A stretch of 64,000 nt of DNA from Archilochus colubris (taxonomy: Eukaryota; Chordata; Aves; Apodiformes; Trochilidae). The stretch lies in assembly GCA_023079485.1 (NCBI GenBank), contig CM041092.1, forward strand, positions 12,599,127-12,663,126, given 5' to 3'. The notes beneath the pieces were generated by a model. It did no database searches. It saw nothing but the letters and a program-made list of their open reading frames with translations, and was not told where the DNA came from. How positions within the stretch are numbered: position 1 is the stretch's first letter; each line of letters opens with the position of its first letter. Positions 13,201-32,900 of the stretch are shown here, in pieces. Both the position numbers and the translations under genes were made by a program.

Positions 13201-15574
13201 TTATATAGTACAGAATCTATAGTTTAAAGACAGTTTTATTGAATCTTGCAATCACAATCACTTCCTCTACACTAAACCTTTTTCTTGGTGTTAGAGATAA
13301 CACCTTCCCCTCCCAAGAGGAACACCTGCCATTCCCATGAAGTGTGGAGATTACACTGAAAATCAGAGCTTTTTTTTTCCTTATCAACTATAAAAATCAA
13401 CAGGAGGTGAACATTGCAACATATGCTTATAGCAATTAAAGAAAGCTTCTGTCTAAAAAAGCTCTGAGTTGAATTGATAAACAGTATCCTCTTTTGAGCA
13501 AGAATTGATAGACCTGTCAGCACCAATTACTGGGTTAAGATTCTGGAAAGCCTTAACGAGAACTTGGTCAGGATTTTGTTAGATGCTTTTATTAATTATT
13601 CTTAGGTGTTATATTAGCCATACAGGTATCTGAAGTTCCAGCTGAATCCTATGAACATCATACAGAATTTAATGCCCAGTAGTAGACGTATGCATACATC
13701 TCTCTAGTCATCAAGCCAAGTGTTCACTAAGAAATTACAGCTAAGGTGTACTGGTCTGTATGGAACACATACAAGCCATCAAGTCACTGAATATGTGCTT
13801 CATGCTGTTACCTGTACTCCCATCTGGAGATGCTAGTCTTGGGAAGAAAAAGGAAAAAGAAAATCCCTTGCATTCCTGGGGTTCAAGCTGTTTTGGAAGT
13901 GGAATTTCATGTAATGACTTAGCCCCTGCTATAATGGGGACTTGTCTAATACATGGCTTGCTCAAACCAGAAAGAGCACTGGAGCACTTGAACAACTGCA
14001 GCTAAGCCACCTATGGAAGACTGCATACACCAGTGAAGAGCTCCCTGGCTAGGTTCAGCCATTATGCAAGAATAATATTTGAATATTTAAGTGCAAGTGC
14101 ATACTCCAGTCTTCCATGACCTCCAGCTTCAAATATCCACTGCCTACAGCCATGCTCCAGAAGGATTTAAAAGCACATTATACTGATGAAGTTTGAGTCT
14201 TTAATTACTTAACATGCAAAGGCTGATAAATTCTATCAGCTTCAAAAGAGTCTTCAGTGGCCTCAGCTACACAACAGGGCAAGCAGACAGCCACACGCTC
14301 CCTCTCTCTTGCCAAAGTCCTCCTTGTTTGATGTACCTGATCTGCAAGTACCCATTTTGATTAGAAGCTTCCTTTACTCTGCTTACAAAAAACCCTCAAG
14401 GCCAAAGGAAGCATTCTTCTCTTCCATTTTTTATTAACTCTGTTCAACACACATGATGTTCATGTCCATAGATATGGAGTGAAGCATACCTGGAAATCAC
14501 TCAAGCACCCCCAAACTGTATTGTTTCTATTGAGAAAGGCACCACATATCCAGGCACTTCCATACGAGGTGGAGGCAGCAGGATTCCAGTCCAGGGGGGC
14601 ACTTTTATTGCCTTCCTAGTGCAAGTCAGAATTCTTGTCACCCACTGTTATTAAGTAGCCAAGGTAGCTGCCTTGTTTATAATGTTTTCAGCTGTAACTG
14701 AAAGTTAAACTGAAGTTTGTCACAAGTACAGAAGTGGAAGCTGAAAAGCTTCTGTATTTAGCCTGCAGTTCTAGTCTTTCTGGAAAAGGTGACAAAAACA
14801 CTAAAAATATGCAGTATCAAGCAATGAAACTGTAAACAACTTCTTCCAAGTAAGTCCACCTCAATGGTGGAGTTTTATCAACGGAATTAAGAAACAAACA
14901 AAAAACCCTGAGTGAGAACACCACACAGACTGTAAGAACACCAGTGGGAAATTCACTGTTCTGTCTAGAAATTAATCTGTCCCATCAAATACTGTCAGGT
15001 ACTTTAAAACTAAAGAGATCAGAGGTCAAAGCATGCAAAAGTGTCTTGAGCCAATGCAGCCAAGCTGCTCATTTTGAGCTATTATTCATATGGCAAGGAA
15101 AGCTTACTCAGTTTTGTTAAGATCTGTTTTACAGTCCACCTCATAGGGGCCTGACCTAGATAAGCTTGTGATGTGAACTCAACTGTTGTTTATCCTTTAG
15201 GTTAATTAAGGACTTAACCTTTAGGTCTCAGCTAAAACCAAACCCAAGTGAGCTGCCTTCCTTCAGAAGCAGACATTCATTTCTGGTATGCACAATGTGC
15301 ACTCAAAAGTCATGGAAGCTCAAGAGAAAACTTTGCTATGTTATAGCTCCAAGTGTCCCATTAAGTGCTCAGGTTTTAGCTTTAGGTGATACAGCCCAAG
15401 TGACACGTTCTATAAGCCAGCAGACTCCCAGCCTTTCCTTCAAAACTGTATTGTCAATTGTCAATTGTATTGTCAATTAATTATACTGTTAAAAGAGAAA
15501 TATTTTCAGAATTGGTTAGCCAATCTTTCTGCACATACAACATCAACACAGAATGAATTTAACTTGACAAGAAT
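13201..15574. other. AT-rich region just beyond the likely RALB 3' end
   Basis: No coding potential or repeat was recognised. An AATAAA on the minus strand at 13240-13235 leaves open a longer RALB 3' UTR that would include this stretch. Confidence 0.5.
15449..15480. repeat. Short imperfect direct repeat of TTGTCAA
   Basis: TTGTCAATTG, TCAATTG and TTGTCAATTA follow one another, probably from replication slippage, just beyond the likely RALB polyadenylation site. Confidence 0.6.
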
Positions 15575-15590
15575 GAAGATTACAGCACCT

Positions 15591-15596
15591 TTTATT
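15591..15596 (-). other. Candidate main RALB polyadenylation signal AATAAA
   Basis: The plus strand reads TTTATT, which is AATAAA on the RALB strand. Cleavage would fall near 15575. The next 35 bases on the minus strand are rich in T and TG, as in a cleavage-stimulation element. A further AATAAA lies at 13240-13235, which could end a longer transcript. Confidence 0.45.
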
Positions 15597-17150
15597 TAGT
15601 AGTTTCTCCAATCCCATGAGTTGCCTGACAAGTTGAACTAGTTATGGAAGACAATGAGTTTGTGATAAGTCCCTGTGCAACCTCAGACCAACAGAAGTTC
15701 TGACATCTAACAAACCTTATTTATGAAGGTGGAATGCACACCAGCAATCTAGTACATGTTAAAATTGTTTTTCAAGCTCAAATTAACAATACTAAGCACT
15801 GAACAGTATTCTCTATTCCTTCACCTCAAAAGGAAAGTTTGTTAGTTTAGTGCTGCAGTGTGCTTCACTGCACAACCACATAGCACATTCTTTTGACCAA
15901 GTAACTGTGATTTAATTATCTGGTTAACAAGCAAGATTCAGTCATTACTTTAAGTCTCTCTACTCCTTCAAAACAGAAGACAGCCATAATTCATTGAGAC
16001 ACTTCATAACCCATAGATAGTTACTTTCCACAACAGTGACAGAAATATTTTGTTTGGCAGCTGCACCCAAACTGCATCAGAATGCTCAGTTCAGTCATCT
16101 GACAACCTACTGAGTACTGACTTCCATTTCTAGGCAGGGTTTTTTTGATCAATACATGACCATCATTGCATATCTGGCAACAAAATTCAACTCACATCTC
16201 CATGTGCTAGCTTGCTGTGCATCAGAAACAGTACATATAAAATAAACAGTGAGTAACACACATGGCAACTGCTTAACTTCATTTGCTTTTTTGACACCAC
16301 AGAACTCACTAGCCAGATAATCATTGAGAGGTAGCATGTATGCTTCACCTATTATAAGACATGATTGTGTGATGTGACCCACCCTTACTCCAAAGTTTTC
16401 ATCTGCACCAAGACAAGATCCAGATATTCCCACTTTTCCAAAATGTTTACGAGTGTTACAATATAAACAAAACCAATGAAATCAGCACTTTGATTTTCAC
16501 TATTCCAGTATGAGGGAAGGGAAAGATGATGGATGTAGAGTGAGTGTAACTGAGTCTAGCCACAACAGATGAAAGAAACCCAGGACACATTAAGGAGATG
16601 GTGACATTATTCCTTTTGAAGAAAGGCTTAGTCATTTCCTCACCCCATCTAACTAATTTGAGGATGTGGGGAATGCATCTTGCCAGTATTTAATTAACAA
16701 TTTTTGCATTGTTTAAATAAGTTTGAATTGAGTCCATAGGCTTGATTCATGAATGCTGTATTGACTAAACAGAACATGGCATTAAGTTTGGTTTTGGTTG
16801 ACTCTTACTTGTCAGTTGCTATTTTCTGGGGAAGAAGTCAGCAGATTTCAGTGCAAGAAACACCAGTGACCACTAACAGAAGACTGAGACTCAAACCCTT
16901 TACCAGATGTCATCTAGCTTTTCTGCAGTTTGCAACATCAAGGAGGGCAGCAACAGTAGGGGGAAAAAAGGTTGAACCTGAACAGCTGTGCTTGTTAAGG
17001 CCAGTAGAGGTTCAAGAGAAACATACTCAGAAAAACACTAGAGTAAACTAGGAAGTTAATACAAAAGTACACTGTATAACCAAGCAGAAGGATTGTAGTT
17101 CTGAAACTGTTTCTAGGACTAGGCCCATTTCAGTTTAAGTTGGCATTGGT

Positions 17151-17156
17151 TTTATT
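17151..17156 (-). other. Candidate proximal polyadenylation signal AATAAA
   Basis: This is a perfect hexamer on the RALB strand, 168 bases after the stop codon. The following sequence is not clearly TG-rich, so it is weaker than the site at 15596-15591. It could give a short 3' UTR isoform. Confidence 0.3.
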
Positions 17157-17323
17157 GGATACCAGAAATGGTTTCAAAGTTCTGTTTTCACATTCTGAAG
17201 GCATGATATGCAAAGCAAAAGATAAGGGAGTCAATACAGACTTCCTTTCATGAATCCAGCCCTATATCCTTAGTGGTATCTCATCCATGCCACCTGTAGA
17301 TAGATATTTAGAGTTCCCAAGTA

Positions 17324-23831
<6,508 letters not shown>

Positions 23832-25249
23832 TGTCCTGCTTGCAACAGATGAAGTGCCAGGCTACTAACCAGTTCTGCAGACAAAAAAAAAAAGTTACTA
23901 TCCATGACACGGGTGACATAATGATAGCATCTCACTAGCACAGAAAAGCAAATGACAAACCCTGCCCAGCAAGCCTGAGGAATGGGCCGTTTCAATGCAT
24001 TGGCAAGCAAACCAAGCCACTGATGTCTAAAATGTAAGAACAAGGTATTAGAATAAATAGAAGGTATTTGTTGCAACAGTATCATTATTGAAAGTGCCCA
24101 AGTTCTCAAAACTATCTGAACAGGCTGTTATTTAGAAACCTATCCTAAGTGACTGCTATCTAAAGCAGTATCCAAAAGAGGAAATAATACACTTTCTCCA
24201 ACAACATCAAACCAAGTGTTTTCCATTGTTCTTGTTATAAGGTTTTACACCTTTCTAAAATATTTCTTTAATGTCAATGCACCTTAGTTTCAACCTGGAA
24301 GCAGAGCTATACCTTAGATCTGCTGATAGGTAGAAAGGTAACTTTATCTCCTCTCTACATAGGTTGATAAAAAAAAAAAGCAGACATACATAGTGAATTC
24401 TGGCAGGAACAAGTTGCAAAAGCTTCCAGCAGGAAGTCTGATGACATGGCATTAGCATTTATTTTATATTTTTCCTGCCTTTTGATGCTGCAAGTCTAAT
24501 TTAATTTTGGAAAAAAATAAAACCCTGCTTTACTTCAAGAAATTTTCAGTCTTCTCTTGATGCTACAAAGCTATAAAAGAGTAAGTTCTGATAAAAAAGT
24601 AATAGTTAACAAGCCTTTGTGTCTCATGTAAACCAAATAATTAAATGCTAGAGACGTTTAAAAAAAAACAAACACTGTCTTTTTTTAAGAGTAGCTGGAC
24701 ACAGCAATTGTGGCAAACACAGACATCAGGTCCCACACTCTGAACAATACAGAGCAGCAGCTGTAAGAGCACATCAGGGACAAATGCTGAAGTGACTAAC
24801 AAAAAGGGACGTGTCACTGGTCAGGATTCCTACAGTGAGAAAACCAGAGATGTGTACCCCAGATGTGTACGTGATGGCTATAAGGGAGATGCCAGGATAA
24901 CAACACTTGTGTCCTCACAGCAGGACAACACAAAGAGCCACAGCTGCTCAGACCCTAGCAGAGTGCTGTAAAGACAAGGGGAGACCATTCAGGGAAGACT
25001 GCCATGGTAGTGGCTATATCAGCCTTGATGCATAGCAGTACTCATTTCAGAAGCAACAGGCCTACCTCAACTTTACATGGATAAGACTACTCCAGAAAGA
25101 CACTGGAACTGCCACACCATTAAGTTCTACTGGATGGAAATACAAGGCTTACAGTAGAAGTCAGAGTGCTATATTGGAAAAACCTTCAGAATAACTACAT
25201 GTCCTAAACAAAATTAACTAGGGACTAAGGGACTGTCAACCTACAAACA

Positions 25250-25400
25250 CACAATAGGATTTATTTAGCCTGGAAAGGACCTTTGGATGTTGTTCGGCTC
25301 AAACACCTCCTTTAAACTGTACTGCCTGGAGTAAACTACTTTGTGCCCTGCATTTTGAGGTTGACAATTCCAGGACCAGTCTGGGAAACTTGCCCTGGAA
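25250..25400 (-). mobile_element. Possible very eroded CR1 fragment
   Basis: The stretch beginning GCCTGGAAAGGACCTTTGG and followed by CTCAAACACCTCC resembles the reverse complement of a CR1 3' end, but the octamers are absent and similarity decays quickly. It lies within RALB intron 1. A repeat-library alignment is needed to confirm it. Confidence 0.35.
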
Positions 25401-25420
25401 TACTTGGATTACAAAGATTT

Positions 25421-25432
25421 CCCCCCCCCCCC
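25421..25432. repeat. C12 homopolymer
   Basis: Twelve consecutive C lie within RALB intron 1. Length polymorphism is likely. Confidence 0.9.
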
Positions 25433-26843
25433 ATCATTACTGTGTTCTGAAAAGCAACAAATCCAAGTTTTCATTGACTGTCTTCATACAAGAACAAACA
25501 TGCCAACACAAGGGCCAAGAATTGCCCTGAGGATACCATTTTCAAACATCTCATGCAGGGTATTTTACATTTGGTACAGTAATGCAAATTAATAATCTTT
25601 AAATGTTCATTCTGAGATAAACCCTGTGAGTGAAGACAGATATATTCATCTGGTAATATTCTATATTATGTTACACAGCTGCTGCATCATCCAGGACACT
25701 CCTTAGTACAGAAGTGGGATGTGACAACTCCTACTTCTCAGAGACCACCCTGCTCAGCAAACACACATTTGTGTTGTGGACAGCAAATTCAGCAACCACC
25801 CCAGAGACTCCAAACTAGAAGACTGGAAGCTTTGATTTTCAGTTCTTAGCCACAAGAGAGGTAAGAGGGGGAAAAGAACAGAGCTTTCATTGTGAACACA
25901 AGACACCCAAGGTATTAAGAGCTACAAATTAACTACAGAATGAAATAGTTTGGAGAGTAAGTGTTACAGCAATAAAACAGCTTGCTCTCAAGTTGTAGAG
26001 AAGTTTATTTTGTCCTATTTCAAGAGCAGTCTAGCTCTGACTGCAGTAGATAAGCTGCTTTCTGGAGAAGCCAAGTGAGCCCCAGCAAGTGTTCAGTGTA
26101 ATTGTGACTGGTTTTAACCTTTGAGTATTCCTTGAACAAGCAGCCTAAGGTTGTTTTAACAGATGTGTTACTTAACGTAAACCTTTCAAGTCAAACATTT
26201 TTCCGGCAAGACAAACTTAGTGCTGCTGCCTATTAAGGTGCCACAAGTTCACTGTGCTATGCAACTACAATAAACAATAAACTAAAATAAACACTACAAT
26301 GTTAATTACTAACATCCAAGAAAGAAGATATCAACTTTCTCCCTGTCAATACAGCTACCACATCTTTACCTGGTCATACTAGAGGAATATCTGTCATTTG
26401 GGTAAAATACTGATCAACTTCATCCAGTACAAGCTCATCACAGAGGTGAGTGAAGAGAGTGAAGAGATTTAAATCTTGCGTTCTCCATCCAACTTCAGCA
26501 CTAGCCAGTAGAAAATGCAAGGTTATCCTTCATACAGTTTTACCAGGCTTGCAACCAAAGTATAACATTAAAAAAAAACCCATCCAATAGCATACAAATT
26601 TATAGTTTGATTGCATATAAAGCTAGCCCAGCTCCTAATGCCAAAGCACTTGACTTTCCCTGCAGAGCTGTAACAAGTGCCCCTTGAATCTCGGAGTATC
26701 ACCACTACATGAACCCTCTGAATATGGGAGTCTGATCACAACACAACTTCTCCATTGTACACCCTCACTGAAAACCCAGAAGCTTCACACAAGTCATCTC
26801 TTCTTTGGTGGCAGCAGAGGAAGCATGCCCCCCTCCAGCCCCA

Positions 26844-26916
26844 GAACAGCCAGGCACTGAGTACAAGGCTGAGTACAAGGCTGAACAAGCCAGGCACAGA
26901 ACAAGACAAGGCTGAA
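26844..26916. repeat. Imperfect short tandem/interspersed repeat
   Basis: GAGTACAAGGCT occurs twice in tandem (about 26859-26882) and is flanked by two copies of GCCAGGCAC and a further ACAAGGCTGAA, suggesting a decayed minisatellite in RALB intron 1. Confidence 0.6.
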
Positions 26917-29900
26917 AACAGTGTGGCACAGGATTGACACAGGTAGTACCAGTGCAGAAGTCCCAGTGTTTACAAGATAACAGGCTAATACCGCATCACC
27001 AGTTGAGAAAGGGAGATTTTCGCACAAATACTCTGAAAAAAGAGAAGTCGTGTGAGGCAATTGTTCATTTACTTGCATTTCCAACTCTGCAGCCCAAGAA
27101 ATAGTGTATACAACATGGTTCAAAGCTCACATCTAACAGTTTCTTTGCATTAAAAAAAAATTCAGAGTGGAAGCTCTCTCCTCAGTCTTCTCTGAGCAGG
27201 CAAGGATGAAGTTTCATCGCATTCTGCAAATTAAGCATCCCCAAGGCAGTCAAGACACCGGCATTAACTCATCTGTTCCTTAGAGGAAAGTAAGTCTTGG
27301 AAAAACCAGACAGCTCATTAAAAAATAGCAGTGTCTAGAAGAATCTGTAATGACCGCAGCTGCTTTGAAAACACTAGGCAATATCCTTCAGTTTAAGGTA
27401 ATGTAAGGGCTAAGAGTTTTAATACATCTGCTGAGGAGATCACTCTAAATAACTGTCCAGACATGTCACCTAATTGTGTGATAAGTATTTCCTCCTCTCC
27501 CATATTCTTTACTTGTTGAGGAGTAAACTGTACCCAAACAACAAGATTTACACCCCTCCTGTGACAAGAAGATAAGTGTTCCACTAGTCAGTATTCCAAT
27601 GGCAGTCACTCAGTCCATTAGATTTCAATCTGTCATTTTACCCTCGGGTTTTACAACATCATGTTGAAATTTGTGTGGGGTCATAAGCTTTAAAAACCCT
27701 TCTAAAAGACTTCTTTTGGCAGGGAGAAAGGGGTGGCCAGGGGGTATCTTCTGGTTACAGTTCATCCTGCTTCAAAATGCTAAAGAGATCCCAGGCCAGA
27801 GCATAAAATTTTTCAGGCAATCTTTCATCTTTAAGAAATTCAAAGTAACTACTTGCTTCATCTGCTTTAAAAGATCAAAATTAAGCCACTAACTTGATAA
27901 CTCTGCATTACTATTTTTTTTAATATGTAATAGGTTACAAAGCCATATTCACAATAGGAGCTTTGTGGCAATAGTAAAAGATGTTCTTTAGACCAAGAAA
28001 TTAAGGTTACGCCAACAAACAGGTTGGCCACATGAAACACTGCAAGATCTACAAATCAAACTATAGTGGTTACTAAAATGTTTTTTTAATTTTGACTTCT
28101 ACAGATCTGTACTTGTCCACAGGACTAATCAAACCATACCACCCTTCATTTAAGAAATCTAACTCTGAGCTCACAAACAATGTATTTCAGCCTTCCCTTG
28201 TCCTACCTGATCAGACTACAACTTCAGCAGATGCACTAAGGCCTCCTGCTGTAGAGAAATCTGCACAATGTTGTGCCATCCTTGACTGGTCCCTCAAAAC
28301 TGAGCACTTGAAGGCATTTGTTTATAAACTGCTTCACAAACTCCAGACTTAAGCATCAGCTTGCTATTTCTCCATCCTCTCAGCCTAAACATTGAGAACG
28401 TCATTAACAAACAGGACTGATTTACCTAATGCCAAGATTAGAGACTTTTACTGAATAACTACATGTACTTCAAACCTGAACTTTTAGAACCTTCTCTACT
28501 TCACCTACATTAAAAGCCCACAGTTGCATAGTCACTTAAAGAAAGGAAAAGGCACTTGTCACTTCACGAGAGGAACCCATTTTGCTACAGCCCACGCAAA
28601 TAACATACATGAAAGAAACATGAGGAAACTCACTAAGCCTACCTGTTTTCCAGTAAAGAATCTGTTACTACAATAAAAAATTCTAGACCCCTCCAAAGGC
28701 TTTAATTGGAATTGCTTATAGTTCTTCCAGTGCGGTTTGGGATTTTTAACTGAAATAAAGCTCTAAGCTCAAAATTGCTGAGATTAGTCCTCGTTGTCTC
28801 ACTGTGCAGCTGAGATCTTTGGACATTTCTTTTCATTGCTATCCTTCCACTGAAAGCAGCCATTCTTTGGATTTTAAAACAGGATTCAAGAAACCCTTTG
28901 CCCAATAGCTTGACAGAGGAGCTTTGTTAAACCCTTCAGATACACACTTTTAAAGGAAAATCTGGGCATTCAACCTATTAAAGCCTTAGATATGATGTCA
29001 TCAAAAGCAAGTACAGCAAGAAAAAGGGTTTGCAACAGTATTTTAGAGATCCTCATTTATCAGAATATTTAGAGTCTTTGAGGTGTTTGGTTCTGTGATA
29101 TGCTTGCAAGAATGCAGCCATAGAAATTCCCTGGATCACAAAACTAATTAACAATCTCACTGAGCTATGAACTGTGAGAGCTTCTCAGCTGTTCTGAGGT
29201 TATCCAGCAAATATTTAAGTACTGAAATTCCATTAGCTTTCAATGGACTGTAAATGTTCCAATGGGTAATTCAACTACAGAAAAAAAATAGAAAAGCTCA
29301 TTTGAGATTGAAGGGTATATTTAATGCTACTGGAAATTTTAGGATACTCATACTAAAAATAAAAACAGTACTCTATCTTCTTTTGCTGTGTCTCTATCTT
29401 ACCTCTTGGCACACCTCCAATTATTGGTTTTCAAGCTAAACAGAGACTATATGATGTGCTTGGCAGAAATTCCCAACTGGGATATGCTTATATCCTTCCC
29501 CATGTACTGCTGGGTGTTTCTACCTTCTCCGTTATGGTTACAGATTTTTCTGGGCCGTGTTTAATCAGATCAGGGAATACATTCAGCTTGAGATATCTCA
29601 CAGAGCAGGTTGGTGCAGCAGTTTCACATCCTCCATTTTTATCACCCAATGCTTCTATTACCATCCTCTCTCCCTCATCCCTGGCTGTTCAGGACCATCT
29701 CCTCCTGTAGGAGAGTCACTCAGCATGGCTACACTTACATGCCTCAATGCCAGTGCTGATGTCAGGGAAGTTTGTACAACCGAGGCCACAGAAAGTAGAA
29801 TTTTAGCAGCCAAAAGGTTACTCATATTGTTGCAGAAATGGGAAGTTCCCTGCTCTTGTCCACACTATGCTCCTTGAGACATGCACTGGTGCAGCTGACA

Positions 29901-32900
29901 CCCTGCTGCAGTCTGGGCTGAGCACTAGACTGAACCCCAAGCCCAAGATTTGCTTTTGGTAATCAGGAATTTTCTGTCTCTGTCCAAGATCTATTAGTAG
30001 ACTTGCAGTTGCAAAGATAAGGGCATAGGACAGGAACTTAGGAGTGCATTTGGAAAACTTAATACTTTCTAATATCAGGAGGAAAAGGAAGAATATAAAG
30101 GATCTACCCTACTTTGGAAGCATGGACTTACTACACAAAGACTATCAATATTTTTCTAACACATGAAATTATGTAGAATAAGATCACGATGAACAGGGGA
30201 CTTCCAAAGACATTGCTACTTAATCTTTATCCTAGCAACCAACAAAGTTTAGCATATTGTTCTTTGCAACAGGTATAGCTCAACTTTGATAACCCCACCT
30301 TTCAAGGCTACTTTCAGAGCTGGGTCAGTAGAGCAGTGATCTCCTGTAATTGTGAAATACCTGTATATACTCAGTATATTATTCCTCTACCATCCTTAAC
30401 AAGCACCGCCCAACTTTGCTTATGAATTTTTAGAGATGTTTCATTATAGCTTAGAAAGCAAATCTGACAGCAGAAGGCACCTTCTTCCTAGATAAAATTC
30501 TTAAACTAATGCCTTCTCACATCATTCAGAAGAGGGCCATTCTAGATTATTTGTAACAAATAAATAGACAATATCTTGCAAGTTAGCATGAATTTCAAGG
30601 TTGCTTTGAATAATCTTAATGTCCAAGGAAAACTGGAATTAAATTATACCCAAGTCTACAACAAGATTTTATACTTTAATGCAACCTTCAGAAATTCAGC
30701 CTCAGGAAGGACTCAATCTGAGCATCCAAAGAGTAATAATTTAAAGTAACCCCTTAAACTAAAGTCACATCTCATGCTGAAGTGAAATACAGGCAAATGC
30801 ATACATATCTCTGTTCCTAAGGGACTTAAGTATGTGGAATTTTTTTAGAATTCCCTTAGAGATGAGTTACTCAGCTATTTTTTTCCATTTCTGATCAGCA
30901 GTTTAGTGAAGAATGGAAAGGTTTGCCCTTAAATAGTACTCCTAAGAAACTGCAGCACCAAAAAAACCCAATCACTTATATCTATGTTTAACTAAGTAAG
31001 GTTGCAAAGGTAATGATATAAAGTTCATAGTCTCCACAGCCACATAACTGTATAAAGATATTATCCTTGCATGAGGCCATCACAACAGGGTACTGTTCTC
31101 CAATCATGCAGTCATATAAAACAAAAGTATCCTTTTAAATTCACAGAGGTTGTACAGCAACTGGGGCCATGTTTAATAGATATCTTACCTGTTCTGTTTT
31201 TTTAAGGACTTGGACATTGCTTTTAACAGATGGTGTACACCTTTCTTCTTAAAACTGCAATTCTACCATGATGTTAACGTTATACCTGCCCTTCTGGATT
31301 CTAAGAGGAGCCTTATATCCTACTTGCTTCATTAAGTGCAGCTTTCTACCTCTCCTCCGTTATTGTAGCATCCTGTCATACAGGTATCTGTCCCAGGTCA
31401 ACAGTAATGAACTAGGTAAGCACAAAATCTGCTGCTTTCCTTCCCCAATAGCAGTGTCACTTCCCTTTACCATAAGGGACAGCAAGTGTATCAAGCTCAC
31501 CAGCACTACCCTAAGGGGAATATGTAAAACCACCCTAAACTGACTTCTCCTGAGAGGTGGGGTACCTCAGAGAAGGTCCCAATCCATCACACACTAAATT
31601 CTTGCTTTGGAGGTCTAATAGTTAGATAAAGGTAGTTACAAGTCATTCCAATACAATGAAAATTTCCTCATGCTTTCACAGATAGCTCCATAGCTCTACA
31701 GAGTTTTTAGGGGGATGAGAGAGACCACCATCCTATTTTCAATATTACTTAGTGCAGAGCAACTAGCAGATTATATGTAGCACCAAGCAGAATAAACTTG
31801 AATTTCAACAAGATAGTGTTACCTGAAGTGAAGGTCATAAAACACTTATGTCATTCTAAGAGCTAAGAATATTTCTCATGTCTGGAGATAACCAGTCAGT
31901 CCATTCAAAGTACTTCCAGAAAGTTTTCAGGTCTAATAGCAATGCCCAGGACACATACTGCAGAATTACTATGGAAGAGAAAGATCTACCACACTGCTTT
32001 TTGCCTGGCCAGAACTTGCTAGAAACCTGATAGAAATCTTCCACAAGCACAAAGACTAAGTTAAAACCCTTAATCTGTACTACTATGCTCAGAGTTTGTC
32101 ACTGTGACAGTAGCTTTTTAGCTGCCTAATTAGCATCCATTATGACACCATTTCACACACTAGTCAATTAGGCTCATACTAGAAAAATGGCACTTGGGCA
32201 ACAGAGTTGTACAACAGTCACTCCCATTGACTTGCAAAGCACATGTCAACTGTGCTTCCTTTGAAAGCTCACCCATGCAGGAGCATCCTCATCTGCAATA
32301 CACAGCATGCAGCTCCTCTACCAAATCACTGCCAAGTCTATGGCATCCTTAAGATGGTTAATCTAATACCGGTTTTTAATTGGATATCTGGGACTATAAC
32401 AAATATAACAGACTAGTCAAATAGCTTGTGTAATACCTTCAGTGGGGCTCACGAGTTCAAAATAACTCAAGATTCAAATACTGCATCAGTATGAAGTTAC
32501 ACCATGGTTTCAGTTACTTCAGTGGATAACCTGCAGCTGTAGAATCCACAAGGAAGCTGCCACTGACATTTACCTAGCAAATTCCAATAAATACCAATTG
32601 GGCCACAAGTTGTGCAGGATTTAACTCTTCAGCTCTCATAAAATGTTACCAGTAAAGTTTCCTCCCCTCATCCCTCCCCAGTTCTCTGTCACAGCCAGTA
32701 CACTGGTCTTGCAAATACAGCACAAGACACTGCAGACAGGCCATGACTGCTCCTCCAAAAGTCAAATCTTGCTAGGTCATGCTGTCTTTAGTTTCCCCAG
32801 TCAACTGGATACCTGGGATAAATTAGCAGTCTATTTAGTTTGGGTTAGGTACTATCAGCAGAAGGAACTGTCTGTCCATATAATCCTATTCCTTGCTCCT

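Larger units (their letters stand above)
15575..17323 (-). other. RALB: Probable RALB 3' UTR
   Basis: This AT-rich minus-strand stretch starts directly after the stop codon and has no competing gene. The best end is the AATAAA on the minus strand at 15596-15591, about 1.73 kb after the stop, followed by a TG-rich segment as expected for a downstream element. Earlier candidates are AATAAA at 17156-17151 and ATTAAA variants near 16690 and 15911, so a short form of about 190 bases is possible. The extent is inferred from signals only. RNA evidence would settle it. Confidence 0.5.
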
